The notes under the pieces: model-generated
Told to the model about the DNA's origin: nothing
What the model saw: only the letters and a program-made list of their open reading frames with translations
The model's database searches: none
Translations under genes and position numbers: made by a program
Shown here: piece by piece, positions 52,488 through 62,223 of the stretch
Layout of the letters: the number at the start of each line of letters is the position of its first letter
Position numbering within the stretch: position 1 is the first letter of the stretch
Assembly: GCF_900110255.1 (NCBI RefSeq)
Contig: NZ_FODD01000037.1
Span: forward strand, 1 to 64,000
DNA from: Actinacidiphila rubida
GTDB lineage: Bacteria > Actinomycetota > Actinomycetes > Streptomycetales > Streptomycetaceae
DNA: 64,000 bases
Direction: 5' to 3'

Positions 52488-54260
52488 TTACTTGGACGAG
52501 CCGAGCAGCAGGTAGTCGTACATGCCCAGGTACGCCTGGGTGATCGTGACGTTCGTCGCCGAGTCCGGGCGGTAGAGCAGGTTCTTGCGGTAGATCAGCG
52601 GCACCACGGTGGCGGTGTCGACGACCATCTTGTCGATGTCGCCCCACGCCTTGGTGCGGGCCGCGGCGTCGGTGTTGGCGATCGCGGCCGCGAGCGCGGC
52701 GTTGATGTTCTTGTCGTTGAGCTCCTGGAGGTTGTTGCCGCCGGACGGCTTGATGGCGCTGCCGTCGACGATCTGGTCCAGGAAGCCGTAGCCGGTCGGC
52801 CAGTCGGCGCCCCACGCGGTGAGCATCAGGCCGAGCTGGTGCTGGTGCACGTAGCTCGGGACACCGGCGAAGTTCGAGAAGTACTTGCCGGCCGGGAAGC
52901 TCTTGATGTTGGCGGTGATGCCGACCTGCTTGAGCGAGTTCTGGATCGCGGTCGCCTCGGCCATCTCGGCCGGGCGGTCGCTGCGCGCCGTCAGGTTGGT
53001 GGTGAAGCCGCCCGGCTTGCCGCACGCGGCCAGCGAGGCCTTGGCCTTGGTGGCGTCGCCCTTGTTGTCCGGCGTCGCGAACTCGTCGAACTTGGTGTAG
53101 CCGTTGACGGTCGGCGGGAGCAGCGTGGTGGCCACGTCACCCTTGACCGGGCCGCCGATGGCCGTCTGCACGGAGACCTTGTCGATCGCGTACTCGATCG
53201 CCTTGCGGCAGTCGGCGTTGTTGTACGGCGCGACGTTCGGGTTGATCGCCAGGTACGAGGTGGCACCGGCGTACGAGTCGTCGGTGTTCTTCGCGTACTT
53301 GGGGCCGATGACCTTGGCCTGGGTCTGCGGGGTCACGCCGGTGCCGCCGGAGTCGACGGTGGTGTTGCCCGCGAGCAGGTTGTTGTCGATCGTGTTCGCG
53401 TTGACCTTGAACTTGATCTTGATCTCGTTCGGCAGGGCCTTGCGGATCGGGTCGGTCGCCTGCGACCACTGCGGGTTGCGCACCAGGTCGGCGGAGGCGC
53501 CGTCCTGGTAGGAGGCGAACTTGTACGGGCCCGAGGACACGATGTGCTTCACGTACCCGGCGCCGTCGTCCTTCGCCGCCGGCACGGGGGCCGTCTGCGA
53601 GAACGTCGCCAGGTAGTCGAAGTCCGCGAAGGGCTTCGCCAGGTGGAAGACGATCGTGGTGTCGTTCGGGGTCTCGATCGACGCGATCCCGTTGGGGTTC
53701 TTGTCCTTGTAGGGACCCTTGTACGCGTCACCGCCGGCCAGGTAGGCCTTGAAGTACGTCGGGCCGTTGGACAGGGCCTCGGGCGCGAAGTTGCTGCGCT
53801 CGATCCCGTACTTGATGTCCTTGGTGGTGATCGGCGTGCCGTCGTCGTACTTCAGACCGGAACGGATCGTGTACGTCCAGGTCTTGGCGTCCGGGCTGGC
53901 CTTGCCGAGGCCGGTGGCCAGGTCGGGGACGACGGTCAGGCCGTCCTTGCCCGCGGCCGGCTTGAAGGTGAGCAGCGTACGCGCGTAGAGGCGCGAGAAG
54001 TTCTGCACCCAGCCGTAGTAGGTGTTGCCCGGGTCCAGGGAGTCCGGCACGTCCGAGTTCTCCATGACGACCGTGCCCCCCTTCTGGTCCGAGGCGTTCA
54101 CGATGCCGGTGAGCGCGGCGTCCTTGGCGGCGGAGGTTCCCTGGCTGCTGGAGCTCTTCTTGCCGTTGTCACTGCTCTTGGAGTCGCTGCTGCACGCGGA
54201 TGCTCCCAGGGCGAGTGCCGTGGCAAGCGCCAGCGCGGCTGTCGCTTTTCTGCTGTTCAT
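52488..54260 (-). CDS. Oligopeptide ABC transporter substrate-binding lipoprotein
   Basis: A 590-aa SBP_bac_5 family protein. Signal peptide with lipobox ASAC (lipidated C23), then a Ser/Lys-rich linker and the extracellular binding protein: DSLDPGNTYYGWVQN, WTYTIRSGLKYDDGTPITTKDIKYGIERS and AIEYAIDKVSVQ. It captures peptides for the permease pair. The ATG at 54260 gives the expected signal sequence. It is the second gene, between the OppC and OppB genes, with hairpins on both sides. Confidence 0.94.
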   Translation of the reverse strand: MNSRKATAALALATALALGASACSSDSKSSDNGKKSSSSQGTSAAKDAALTGIVNASDQKGGTVVMENSDVPDSLDPGNTYYGWVQNFSRLYARTLLTFKPAAGKDGLTVVPDLATGLGKASPDAKTWTYTIRSGLKYDDGTPITTKDIKYGIERSNFAPEALSNGPTYFKAYLAGGDAYKGPYKDKNPNGIASIETPNDTTIVFHLAKPFADFDYLATFSQTAPVPAAKDDGAGYVKHIVSSGPYKFASYQDGASADLVRNPQWSQATDPIRKALPNEIKIKFKVNANTIDNNLLAGNTTVDSGGTGVTPQTQAKVIGPKYAKNTDDSYAGATSYLAINPNVAPYNNADCRKAIEYAIDKVSVQTAIGGPVKGDVATTLLPPTVNGYTKFDEFATPDNKGDATKAKASLAACGKPGGFTTNLTARSDRPAEMAEATAIQNSLKQVGITANIKSFPAGKYFSNFAGVPSYVHQHQLGLMLTAWGADWPTGYGFLDQIVDGSAIKPSGGNNLQELNDKNINAALAAAIANTDAAARTKAWGDIDKMVVDTATVVPLIYRKNLLYRPDSATNVTITQAYLGMYDYLLLGSSK

Positions 54261-54298
54261 GCCGAGGAAAGCCTCCCGGTTCGACGGTGTGGTGCACG

Positions 54299-54324
54299 GC
54301 CGGACGCGGGGGACCGCGTCCGGC
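54299..54324 (-). terminator. Hairpin between the OppC and binding-protein genes
   Basis: An 11-bp perfect stem (54299-54309 with 54314-54324) and 4-nt loop in the 94-nt gap. It has no U-tract, so it may be a stability or attenuation element. Confidence 0.4.
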
Positions 54325-54354
54325 GGGTTGAGAATGCGCGGATGAGAAGTTCGG

Positions 54355-55353
54355 TTACTTGCTGCGCGGGTCGAGGGCGTCCCGCAGCCCGTCGCCCAGC
54401 AGGTTGAAGGCGAGGACGGTGATGAAGATCGCGACGCCCGGAACGACCATGTACTCCGGGTCGGCGTAGAAGAGGTCGATCGCCGAGTTGAGCATGCCGC
54501 CCCAGGACGCCTGCGGGGGCGAGATACCGACGCCGAGGAAGCTCAACGCGGCCTCGAAGAGGATGTTGGTCGGGATCAGCAGCGTCGAGTAGACGAGGAT
54601 CGGGGCGACCAGGTTGGGCAGCAGCTCGCGGAAGAGGATGAACGGGCCGCGGGCGCCCAGGCTGCGCGACGCCTCGACGAACTCGCGCTCCCTCAGGCTC
54701 AGCGTCTGGCCGCGCACGATCCGGCCCATGTAGGGCCAGTTGAAGAAGCCGATCACGAAGATCAGCACGCAGATCCGCAGCTTCAGGCCGGCCAGGCCGA
54801 ACGCGCCGTCCTGCAGCGACGCCGAGATGGAGATGGCGAACAGCAGCAGCGGGAAGGCCAGGAAGATGTCCATCACCCGGCTGATCAGGGAGTCGACCCA
54901 GCCGCCGTAGTAGCCGGCGATCAGGCCCATGACCGAGCCGATGATGACCGACAGGAGCGTGGCTCCGGTCGCCACGATCATCGACACCCACGAGCCCTCG
55001 ATGATGCGGGCGAGCAGGTCGCGGCCGTACTGCGGGTCGACACCGAGCAGGTGATGCATGCTCATCCCGCCCCAGCCGCCCTTGGGGACGGTCGTCGACG
55101 GGTCGATCAGGTCCTGGTGGAAGGCGTTCGGGTCGAGGCCGAAGACGCTCTCGATCGGCTTCGCCAGGACGGCGAGCAGCACCAGCAGGATGACCACGAC
55201 GCCACCGGCCACCGCCACCTTGTCGCGCTTGAAGCGCATCCAGGCGATCTGACCGAGGGAGCGCCCCTCGATCGTCTTGCGACCGGCCCCGGCGAGGATG
55301 GCCTCCGGCTGTGCCGCGGCCTGTGCCTGGGTGGTCTCTATAGGTGCGGTCAT
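54355..55353 (-). CDS. Oligopeptide ABC transporter permease (OppC/DppC)
   Basis: A 332-aa permease with an N-terminal cytoplasmic tail, one early helix (about 43-65) and five more. The EAA loop is FVEASRSLGARGPFILFRELLPN and the family ending EAALSFLGVGISPPQASWGGML is clear. First gene of the C-A-B-D-F operon. The ATG at 55353 has AGGGG 11 nt upstream; the operon promoter must lie in 55354-55615, where I could not fix it. Confidence 0.93.
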   Translation of the reverse strand: MTAPIETTQAQAAAQPEAILAGAGRKTIEGRSLGQIAWMRFKRDKVAVAGGVVVILLVLLAVLAKPIESVFGLDPNAFHQDLIDPSTTVPKGGWGGMSMHHLLGVDPQYGRDLLARIIEGSWVSMIVATGATLLSVIIGSVMGLIAGYYGGWVDSLISRVMDIFLAFPLLLFAISISASLQDGAFGLAGLKLRICVLIFVIGFFNWPYMGRIVRGQTLSLREREFVEASRSLGARGPFILFRELLPNLVAPILVYSTLLIPTNILFEAALSFLGVGISPPQASWGGMLNSAIDLFYADPEYMVVPGVAIFITVLAFNLLGDGLRDALDPRSK

Positions 55354-55603
55354 GGTGAAGCTGACCCCTCTCGCCGGCGGGTAACCGGCGCGCGCCCGCC
55401 GCTGTAGCGGCTTTACTCATTGGTCGTGCTGCGGTGCGAAGTTCAGGATTCGGGGACGTTTCTGAAAACGTGCAGTGTCGCTTTGGGTCCCCGTTGCGCT
55501 GGATTCTTCTGTGCGTCGGCGATCACCCGCCAGACCTCACCCAGAAGGGATGCGCAACTGTGATGTGGTGATTCTTAGTCCGTTACCCGCCCCTACCACG
55601 CGG

Positions 55604-55609
55604 TACGGT
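55604..55609 (+). promoter_or_regulatory. -10 box of a leaderless promoter (DUF885 gene)
   Basis: TACGGT followed by 6 nt and the GTG at 55616. No Shine-Dalgarno is present. Confidence 0.35.
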
Positions 55610-55615
55610 CGGCGG

Positions 55616-57142
55616 GTGGACGAGCGGCTGCGCGCGGTGTGCGACCTGATGATGCCCCAGGCCAGGGAGATGGCGGGCCTGCACGAGTACGACGGCAGGG
55701 TGCAGGACCTGTCCCCGTCGGGGGTGGCGGCCTCGCTCGCCAGGCTGGAGAGCGCCCGGCGGTCCGCGGGACCGCGGCGCGACGCCCACGACGAGGCCCA
55801 TCTGGCGGTCTTCGAGGAGGCGATGCGGGTCCGGTTCGCCGAGCTCGAACTGCACCGCAGGGACCCGTATCCGCATCTGTCGAATCTCGAACTCGCCTGC
55901 TACGACCGCGAGTACGGCTCGCGCAAGGAGCGGGCGGGGGCCCGCAGGAAGCATCTGGCGCAGTGGCCGGAGGCGATCCAGGCGTCACTGGAGTCACTCG
56001 ACCAGGTGAGCGCGCCGGTCGCCGAGGCGCTGCTGGGCACCGCCTACGGGCTGGCCGTCGGACTGGAGGCGGGGCACGGCCGGGAGGAGGAGCAGGCGCT
56101 GCGGGCGCACGCCCGGCTGGTGGCCCGGCTGGAGGACGCGGCCCGGCACGGCGATCCCGACCCGCGCATGGGCGGCCGCGCCCTCGCGGCCCTGATGGGG
56201 TCGCAGGAGGGGATGGCGGTCGATCTGGGGGCGCTGGCCGAGGAGGCCGACCGGGAACGGGCCCGGCTGACCGGACTGCTGGAGGACGCCTGTGCGGAGC
56301 TGGACCCGCGGCGCCCCGTCGACGAGCTGATCCCGGGGCTGCTGGCCGACCACCCGGACGCCGACGAGGTCATCGCGGAGGCGGCCCGGCTCACCGACGA
56401 GGTCATCGACTTCACCCGCGACCGGCGGCTGGCGCCCTTCCTGGACGGCGAGTGCCTGGTCGGCCCGGCGCCGGCGTCCCGCCGCTGGTCGATGGCGATG
56501 ATGAGCTGGGCGGCGCCGGCCGAGAAGTCGTCGGTGCCGTCATGGTTCCACGTCACCCCGCCCGAGCCGGAGTGGCCGCGCGAGGAGCGCGAGGAGTGGC
56601 TGTCCGTCTTCAGCCGCACCAGCCTGCCGTCGATCACCGTGCACGAGGTGGCGCCCGGCCACTTCGCGCACGGCCGCGCGCTGCGCCGGGTCTCCGGGCC
56701 GGTGCGCCGGGTGCTGCACAGCCTGGCGTTCGCCGAGGGCTGGGCGCACTACGTGGAGGAGGTCTGCCTGGAGGAGGGCTTCCGGTCGCGCGACCCGCGG
56801 TTCGCGATCGGGGTGGCCCTGGAGGCCCTGGTCCGGGTGACGCGGCTGACCTGTGCGATCGGGCTGCACACCGGCGCGATGACCCTGGAGGAGGCGACCG
56901 GCCGGTTCATGCGGGACGCGCACCTGGCGCGGGCCAGCGCGGTGGCGGAGGCCCGGCGCGGGACCTTCGACGCCGGCTACGGGCGGTACACCTGGGGCAA
57001 GTTGGAGATCATGCGGCTGCGGGAGCGGGCCCGGCGCCGGTGGGGCCGGGAGTTCGGCCTGCCGCGCTTCCACGCCGCCCTGCTGTCCCTGGGCAGCCCG
57101 CCGCTGGGGCTGCTGGCCGACGCGCTGGACCTGCGGGACTGA
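55616..57142 (+). CDS. DUF885 family protein (putative metallopeptidase)
   Basis: A 508-aa DUF885 protein. The zinc-type motif H-E-V-A-P-G-H occurs in ITVHEVAPGHFAHGRAL, followed by FAEGWAHYVEE, the pattern shared with M32/M3-like helical peptidases. Function in the genus is unknown. I chose the GTG at 55616 because a TACGGT box lies 6 nt upstream (leaderless) and the family sequence begins there; the open frame extends 47 codons further up without family match. It runs head to head with the opp operon and ends 7 nt before the convergent SseB gene. Confidence 0.82.
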   Translation: MDERLRAVCDLMMPQAREMAGLHEYDGRVQDLSPSGVAASLARLESARRSAGPRRDAHDEAHLAVFEEAMRVRFAELELHRRDPYPHLSNLELACYDREYGSRKERAGARRKHLAQWPEAIQASLESLDQVSAPVAEALLGTAYGLAVGLEAGHGREEEQALRAHARLVARLEDAARHGDPDPRMGGRALAALMGSQEGMAVDLGALAEEADRERARLTGLLEDACAELDPRRPVDELIPGLLADHPDADEVIAEAARLTDEVIDFTRDRRLAPFLDGECLVGPAPASRRWSMAMMSWAAPAEKSSVPSWFHVTPPEPEWPREEREEWLSVFSRTSLPSITVHEVAPGHFAHGRALRRVSGPVRRVLHSLAFAEGWAHYVEEVCLEEGFRSRDPRFAIGVALEALVRVTRLTCAIGLHTGAMTLEEATGRFMRDAHLARASAVAEARRGTFDAGYGRYTWGKLEIMRLRERARRRWGREFGLPRFHAALLSLGSPPLGLLADALDLRD

Positions 57143-57149
57143 ACGGGCC

Positions 57150-57953
57150 TCAGCGCGCGGGTCCCCAGGCGGGCCCGGCGGCGTACGCGTCGCGGTCGAA
57201 GAACGCGGAGGCGTGGACCCGCATCCACAGCGCCACCGGGTCGTAGGCGTCGCCCATGGCCACCGTGGAGACGGCGAGCCCGTCGGGCACGCCGCCGACC
57301 GCCTGCTGCATCATCATCCGCACGCCCTCCACGGCCTGCGGCACACCGTCGTAGACCTCGACGCCGATCGCCAGGTACGGCTCGCCGAGCGCCGGCTGCA
57401 CCCAGGCGCGGCGCAGCGCGCGGACGGCCGGGGTGCGGTGCGCGGCCTGCGCCAGCAGCGCGTAGAACTGCGGGACCTGGAGGGTCGGTTCGGCGATCTG
57501 CAGCGGCCCGGCCGGCAGCACGTCCAGGCCGACGGCGATCCGCCGCAGGTCCGGCCACGGCACGCCGACGCCGCCGCCCCCGGTGTGCGGGTTCAGCCAC
57601 AGGCCGCAGCGGTCGGGGTAGAGCGTCAGCGCCACGTCCCGCCCGGAGACGACCTCGTGGTCCCGGCCCCAGCCGCTGGCGGCCAGTTCGCGCGGCGAGG
57701 TGAAGCACGGCGCGTAGGCGTGCCCGCCGACCTCCATGCTGCCGTACTGCGCGTCCGGCGAGCCGGGCATGCCGTGCCACAGCAGCATCCACACCTGGCC
57801 CCCGGCCAGTGACGCGAGCAGGTTCTCGTATGCGTCGAAGCGGCCGGGGGCCACCTGGAGCAGCATCTGCTCCACATGGCCGGCCGCCGCAGCGCCGCCT
57901 TGCGCGCCCGCGATCACGTGGGACCGCCCCTTCTCCTCGTCCGTTCCCGCCAT
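57150..57953 (-). CDS. SseB-family protein (enhanced serine sensitivity)
   Basis: A 267-aa protein with the SseB N-terminal-like domain (VWMLLWHGMPGSPDAQYGSMEVGGHAYAPCFTSPREL) and the C-terminal SseB domain (AVRALRRAWVQPALGEPYLAIGVEVYDG). SseB is named for a serine-sensitivity phenotype in E. coli, with unknown biochemistry. The ATG at 57953 is taken; a TTG precedes it. It lies next to a second SseB-like gene and the glycine/serine cluster. Confidence 0.82.
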   Translation of the reverse strand: MAGTDEEKGRSHVIAGAQGGAAAAGHVEQMLLQVAPGRFDAYENLLASLAGGQVWMLLWHGMPGSPDAQYGSMEVGGHAYAPCFTSPRELAASGWGRDHEVVSGRDVALTLYPDRCGLWLNPHTGGGGVGVPWPDLRRIAVGLDVLPAGPLQIAEPTLQVPQFYALLAQAAHRTPAVRALRRAWVQPALGEPYLAIGVEVYDGVPQAVEGVRMMMQQAVGGVPDGLAVSTVAMGDAYDPVALWMRVHASAFFDRDAYAAGPAWGPAR

Positions 57954-58062
57954 CAAATCAGGTCGAGTGTTCCCGGTGGAACGCTCGACGACTCAAGCGG
58001 CGCTGTCTATATGTCCGCTGAACAACGCATACACACGGCCGCCGGGCCGTGCTCCGGGCAGG

Positions 58063-58803
58063 TCAGCCGCGGGTGAAGAAGGGCCGGACGGCCTCCAGCA
58101 TCCAGTCCGCGACCGGGTCCTGGGCCACGTCCAGCAGGATCAGGTGGACCGGCATCGGCAGCGGGGCGGCGCCCAGCGCGCGCCCGAGCGCGTCCATCGC
58201 CGCGGCCCGGTCGGGCTCGTGCCAGGCGTCGAGCTCCACTCCGACGAAGAGCGCAGGCGGCTCGTCCTCGACCGCGGCCACCGCCCGGCGGGCGGTGAGC
58301 ACCACGGGCGTCACGGCGAACTCGGAGGCCGCGGCGGCGAGGAAGTCCACCGGCTCGTCCTCGTGGCCGGGCTCCCACAGCCGGACCCGGCCGCCGGACG
58401 CGGCGTCCTGGACGCCGCGGTCGGGCCGGCACAGCTCGGCGACCGCGGCGGGCGGCAGCGGCACACCGACGGCGCCGCCGGGGTTGACGGCGATCCCGAC
58501 CGTCGGCGGCAGCCCGCGGGCGAACTCGTGGACCGGTGCGACCGTGCAGGACATGCCGTCGGCCGCCTGCCGGAACTGCTGCTCGGAGCTGAAGACCGGA
58601 ACGTAGGTGGCGCCGCCGAGTTCGACCGTGGGCAGGTCGAGGTCGGCCGCGCCGGGGTGGCCGCCGTTGGGCAGCGGAACCCAGACCTGGGAGCGGCCGA
58701 GGACCTCCAGCAGTCGCGCTCCGGCGGCGGGGTTGCCGACGCTGGCGGTGAGGACCTCTTCCAGCTCGTTGGCCGGCCATATGTACGGTGCCGGATTCTC
58801 CAT
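58063..58803 (-). CDS. SseB-family protein, second paralogue
   Basis: A 246-aa relative of the neighbouring gene: NELEEVLTASVGNPAAGARLLEVLGRSQVWVPLP, VELGGATYVPVFSSEQQFRQAADG, then ALFVGVELDAWHEPDRAAAM and an LLDVAQDPVADWM end. It reads toward the first SseB gene with a 109-nt gap. A TAAGAT box on the minus strand (58917-58922) may be its -10. The glycine riboswitch begins on the other strand about 200 nt away. Confidence 0.82.
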   Translation of the reverse strand: MENPAPYIWPANELEEVLTASVGNPAAGARLLEVLGRSQVWVPLPNGGHPGAADLDLPTVELGGATYVPVFSSEQQFRQAADGMSCTVAPVHEFARGLPPTVGIAVNPGGAVGVPLPPAAVAELCRPDRGVQDAASGGRVRLWEPGHEDEPVDFLAAAASEFAVTPVVLTARRAVAAVEDEPPALFVGVELDAWHEPDRAAAMDALGRALGAAPLPMPVHLILLDVAQDPVADWMLEAVRPFFTRG

Positions 58804-59014
58804 GTCGTCGCCGTCCGCCCTCGTCCGCCCTCGTGTGCCCTGGTCCGGCCCGGTCCGCGCCGGTGCGGCGAAGTCCGCCGTGGTGCCGTGGGGGCACTGA
58901 CCTGCTGCCCGGGAAAATCTTAGGGCCTGGCGCGGACAGCGGGCCCGGGGGCGGGCACCCGCGACACGGGCGTGCAATGATGTCTGGCACAACTTGCATA
59001 CCGGCCGTTCGAGG

Positions 59015-59222
59015 CCGCGCGGGAGAGTTCCGACCCTGTCCGGGCCGGGCGCCGAAGGAGCAAGTCCTCCCTTGAATCTCTCAGGCACAGATACCGCGCG
59101 GGCGAGGCAGATCTGAAAAGCGGAGGGGCCGCAGGGCTCCTCTCACCCAAGGTGCAAGCCGCGGGCCCGCGTCGGGTTCACGGTGAACCTCTCAGGTTCC
59201 GATGACAGATGGGGAGGCCGCT
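59015..59222 (+). ncRNA. Glycine riboswitch (tandem aptamers)
   Basis: The first aptamer starts at CGCGCGGGAGAG (about 59017) and has the conserved core GCCGAAGGAGCAAG, CTTGAATCTCTCAGGCA and AGATCTGAAAAGC. The second, about 59121-59222, has CTCACCCAAGGTGCAAG, GTGAACCTCTCAGGTTC and GATGACAGATGGGGAG. A short linker separates them. It sits in the gcvT leader; glycine binding is expected to turn on the glycine-cleavage genes. About 70 nt follow before gcvT with no clear terminator, so control may act at translation. Confidence 0.93.
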
Positions 59223-59292
59223 GTGGCCTCGTCCGTTTCCTGTCCCGGTACCTCCGTCCCGTTCACCGTCCTCACCTGGGAGCCCGTTTCCG

Positions 59293-60426
59293 ATGAGCGA
59301 ATCCCCGAGCCAGCCCGCGCAGCGCCGTACCGCGCTGGACGCCCTGCACCGCACGCTCGGCGCCACCATGACCGACTTCGCCGGCTGGGACATGCCGCTG
59401 CGGTACGCCAGCGAGCGCGAGGAGCACCAGGCGGTGCGCACCCGCGCCGGCCTGTTCGACCTGTCCCACATGGGCGAGATCACCGTGACCGGCCCGCAGG
59501 CCGGTGAGGTGCTGGACTACGCGCTGGTCGGCCACCTGTCGGCGCTGGCCGTGGGCCGGGCCCGCTACACGATGATCTGCGCGGCCGACGGCGGGATCGT
59601 GGACGACCTGATCGTCTACCGGCTCGGCGACCAGGAGTTCATGGTCGTCGCCAACGCCTCCAACGCGCAGGTCGTGCTCGACGCGGTGACCGGGCGCGCG
59701 GCCCGCTTCGACGCGGCGGTCCGCGACGACCGGGACGCGTACGCGCTGCTCGCCGTCCAGGGGCCGGAGTCCCCCGGCATCCTGAAGTCGCTGACCGACG
59801 CCGACCTGGACGGGCTGAAGTACTACGCCGGCCTGCCCGGCACGGTCGCCGGGGTGCCGGCCCTGATCGCCCGCACCGGCTACACCGGCGAGGACGGCTT
59901 CGAGCTGTTCGTGGCGCCGGCCGACGCCGAGCGGCTGTGGCAGGCGCTGACCGGGGCCGGGGCGGACAAGGGCCTGGTGCCGTGCGGCCTGTCCTGCCGG
60001 GACACGCTGCGCCTGGAGGCCGGGATGCCGCTGTACGGCCACGAGCTGACCACGGCGCTGACGCCGTTCGACGCCGGCCTCGGCCGGGTGGTGAAGTTCG
60101 ACAAGCCCGGCGACTTCGTCGGCCGCGAGGCGCTGACCGCCGCCGCGGAGAAGGCCGCGGCGACCCCGCCGCGCAAGCTCGTCGGCCTGGTGGCCCAGGG
60201 CCGCCGGGTGCCGCGCGCGGGCTACCCGGTCACCGACGCCTCGGGCGCGGTCGTCGGCGAGGTCACCTCGGGCGCCCCCTCCCCCACGCTCGGCGTGCCG
60301 ATCGCCATGGCCTACGTGGACGCGGCGCTCGCCGCGCCCGGTTCGGCCGGGGTCGCGGTGGACATCCGCGGCGCCCAGGAGCCGCACGAGGTCGTGGCCC
60401 TGCCGTTCTACAAGCGCGAGCGCTGA
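59293..60426 (+). CDS. gcvT: Glycine cleavage system aminomethyltransferase (T protein)
   Basis: A 377-aa folate-dependent enzyme that releases ammonia from the aminomethyl-lipoyl H protein and makes methylene-THF. Motifs are [39 protein letters not shown] (folate site) and [18 protein letters not shown]. The ATG at 59293 follows GGGAG by 10 nt. First gene after the riboswitch; gcvH, glyA and sdaA follow on the same strand. Confidence 0.97.
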   Translation: MSESPSQPAQRRTALDALHRTLGATMTDFAGWDMPLRYASEREEHQAVRTRAGLFDLSHMGEITVTGPQAGEVLDYALVGHLSALAVGRARYTMICAADGGIVDDLIVYRLGDQEFMVVANASNAQVVLDAVTGRAARFDAAVRDDRDAYALLAVQGPESPGILKSLTDADLDGLKYYAGLPGTVAGVPALIARTGYTGEDGFELFVAPADAERLWQALTGAGADKGLVPCGLSCRDTLRLEAGMPLYGHELTTALTPFDAGLGRVVKFDKPGDFVGREALTAAAEKAAATPPRKLVGLVAQGRRVPRAGYPVTDASGAVVGEVTSGAPSPTLGVPIAMAYVDAALAAPGSAGVAVDIRGAQEPHEVVALPFYKRER

Positions 60427-60493
60427 AACTCCTCTTACGTCACCGTCCTCGCGCCGCGCGCGAGCACTGCCAACCATCCGGGAGAATTCCGAC

Positions 60494-60874
60494 ATGAGCA
60501 TCAACCCTGAGCAGCTGCGCTACAGCAAGGAGCACGAGTGGCTCTCCGCCCCCGAGGCCGGGGTCGCCACCGTGGGCATCACGTCGCACGCCGCGGACGC
60601 GCTCGGCGACGTCGTGTTCGTCCAGCTCCCCGAGGTGGGCGCGACCGTCTCCGCGGGCGAGACCTGCGGCGAGCTGGAGTCCACCAAGTCGGTCAGCGAC
60701 CTGTACTCGCCGGTGTCCGGTGAGGTCACGGAGGTCAACCAGGACGTCGTCGACGACCCGTCCCTGGTCAACTCGGCCCCGTTCGAGGGTGGCTGGCTGT
60801 TCAAGGTGCGGGAGTCCGCGGAGGGGGCGGATCTGCTGACCGCCGCCGAGTACGACGCGTTCATCGCGGGCTGA
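60494..60874 (+). CDS. gcvH: Glycine cleavage system H protein
   Basis: A 126-aa lipoyl carrier. The lipoylated lysine is K65 in [15 protein letters not shown]; it shuttles the aminomethyl group between the P, T and L proteins. The P protein gene (gcvP) is not in this window. A GGGAG lies 10 nt before the ATG. Confidence 0.98.
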   Translation: MSINPEQLRYSKEHEWLSAPEAGVATVGITSHAADALGDVVFVQLPEVGATVSAGETCGELESTKSVSDLYSPVSGEVTEVNQDVVDDPSLVNSAPFEGGWLFKVRESAEGADLLTAAEYDAFIAG

Positions 60875-60884
60875 GGGCGCCGTC

Positions 60885-62135
60885 ATGTCGCTGCTGAACC
60901 AGTCCCTGCACGAGTTCGACCCGGACGTGGCGGTCGCGGTCGACGCCGAGCTGCACCGCCAGCAGTCCACGCTGGAGATGATCGCGTCGGAGAACTTCGC
61001 TCCGGTCGCGGTCCTCGAGGCCCAGGGCTCGGTGCTGACCAACAAGTACGCCGAGGGCTACCCGGGCCGCCGGTACTACGGCGGCTGCGAGAACGTCGAC
61101 GTCATCGAGCAGATGGCGATCGACCGGGTCAAGGCGCTGTTCGGCGCCGAGGCGGCGAACGTCCAGCCGCACTCGGGCGCCCAGGCCAACGCCGCCGCGA
61201 TGTTCGCGCTGCTCAAGCCGGGTGACACCATCCTGGGCCTGGACCTGGCGAACGGCGGGCACCTCACCCACGGCATGAAGATCAACTTCTCCGGCAAGCT
61301 CTACAAGGTCGCCGCGTACCACGTGGACGAGACCGGCCGGGTGGACATGGCCGAGGTGGAGAAGCTCGCCAAGGAGCACCGTCCGCAGCTGATCATCGCC
61401 GGCTGGTCGGCGTACCCGCGGCAGCTGGACTTCGCCGAGTTCCGGCGGATCGCCGACGAGGTCGGCGCGTACCTGATGGTCGACATGGCGCACTTCGCGG
61501 GCCTGGTGGCGGCCGGACTGCACCCCAACCCGGTGCCGCACGCGGACGTGGTCACCACCACGACGCACAAGACGCTGGGCGGGCCGCGCGGCGGTGTGAT
61601 CCTCTCGAAGGCGGAGCTGGCCAAGAAGATCAACTCCGCGGTCTTCCCTGGTCAGCAGGGTGGCCCGCTGGAGCACGTGATCGCCGCGAAGGCGGTGGCG
61701 TTCAAGGCCGCGGCGACGGACGAGTTCAAGGACCGCCAGTCCCGTACGCTGGAGGGCGCGAAGATCCTCGCCGACCGGCTGTCCCAGCCGGACATGGCCG
61801 AGGTGGGCGTGTCGGTGCTGTCCGGCGGCACGGACGTGCACCTCGTGCTGGTCGATCTGCGCGACTCGGCGCTCGACGGCCAGCAGGCCGAGGACCGGCT
61901 GCACGAGGTCGGCATCACCGTCAACCGCAACGCGATCCCGAACGACCCGCGGCCCCCGATGGTCACCTCGGGTCTGCGGATCGGCACCCCCGCGCTGGCC
62001 ACCCGCGGCTTCGGCCCGGACGACTTCCGCGAGGTCGCCGAGGTCATCGCGCTGGCGCTGAAGCCCGTGTACGACGCGACGGTCCTGCGGGAGCGGGTCA
62101 CCGTGCTGGCCGCGAAGTACCCGCTGTACGCGTAA
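60885..62135 (+). CDS. glyA: Serine hydroxymethyltransferase
   Basis: A 416-aa PLP enzyme interconverting serine and glycine with THF. Landmarks are [36 protein letters not shown], and the PLP lysine K229 in [14 protein letters not shown]. It starts 10 nt after gcvH, so they are co-transcribed. Confidence 0.98.
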   Translation: MSLLNQSLHEFDPDVAVAVDAELHRQQSTLEMIASENFAPVAVLEAQGSVLTNKYAEGYPGRRYYGGCENVDVIEQMAIDRVKALFGAEAANVQPHSGAQANAAAMFALLKPGDTILGLDLANGGHLTHGMKINFSGKLYKVAAYHVDETGRVDMAEVEKLAKEHRPQLIIAGWSAYPRQLDFAEFRRIADEVGAYLMVDMAHFAGLVAAGLHPNPVPHADVVTTTTHKTLGGPRGGVILSKAELAKKINSAVFPGQQGGPLEHVIAAKAVAFKAAATDEFKDRQSRTLEGAKILADRLSQPDMAEVGVSVLSGGTDVHLVLVDLRDSALDGQQAEDRLHEVGITVNRNAIPNDPRPPMVTSGLRIGTPALATRGFGPDDFREVAEVIALALKPVYDATVLRERVTVLAAKYPLYA

Positions 62136-62145
62136 GTCCCCGAAC

Positions 62146-62173
62146 GGGGGTGTGCCGTGCCCGGCGCACCCCC
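62146..62173 (+). terminator. GC hairpin between glyA and sdaA
   Basis: GGGGGTGTGCC (62146-62156) pairs with GGCGCACCCCC (62163-62173) apart from one T/G position. It has no U-tract. It may lower read-through into sdaA. Confidence 0.4.
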
Positions 62174-62223
62174 GGACCCGGGGGGACAACGGCGTCCCCC
62201 CGCCAGACAGGAGTCCCCAAACC

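Noticed and set aside
58804-59292. tRNA-like hairpins in the gcvT leader
   Set aside because: The conserved words match glycine aptamers; no anticodon arm or TPsiC-type arm is present.
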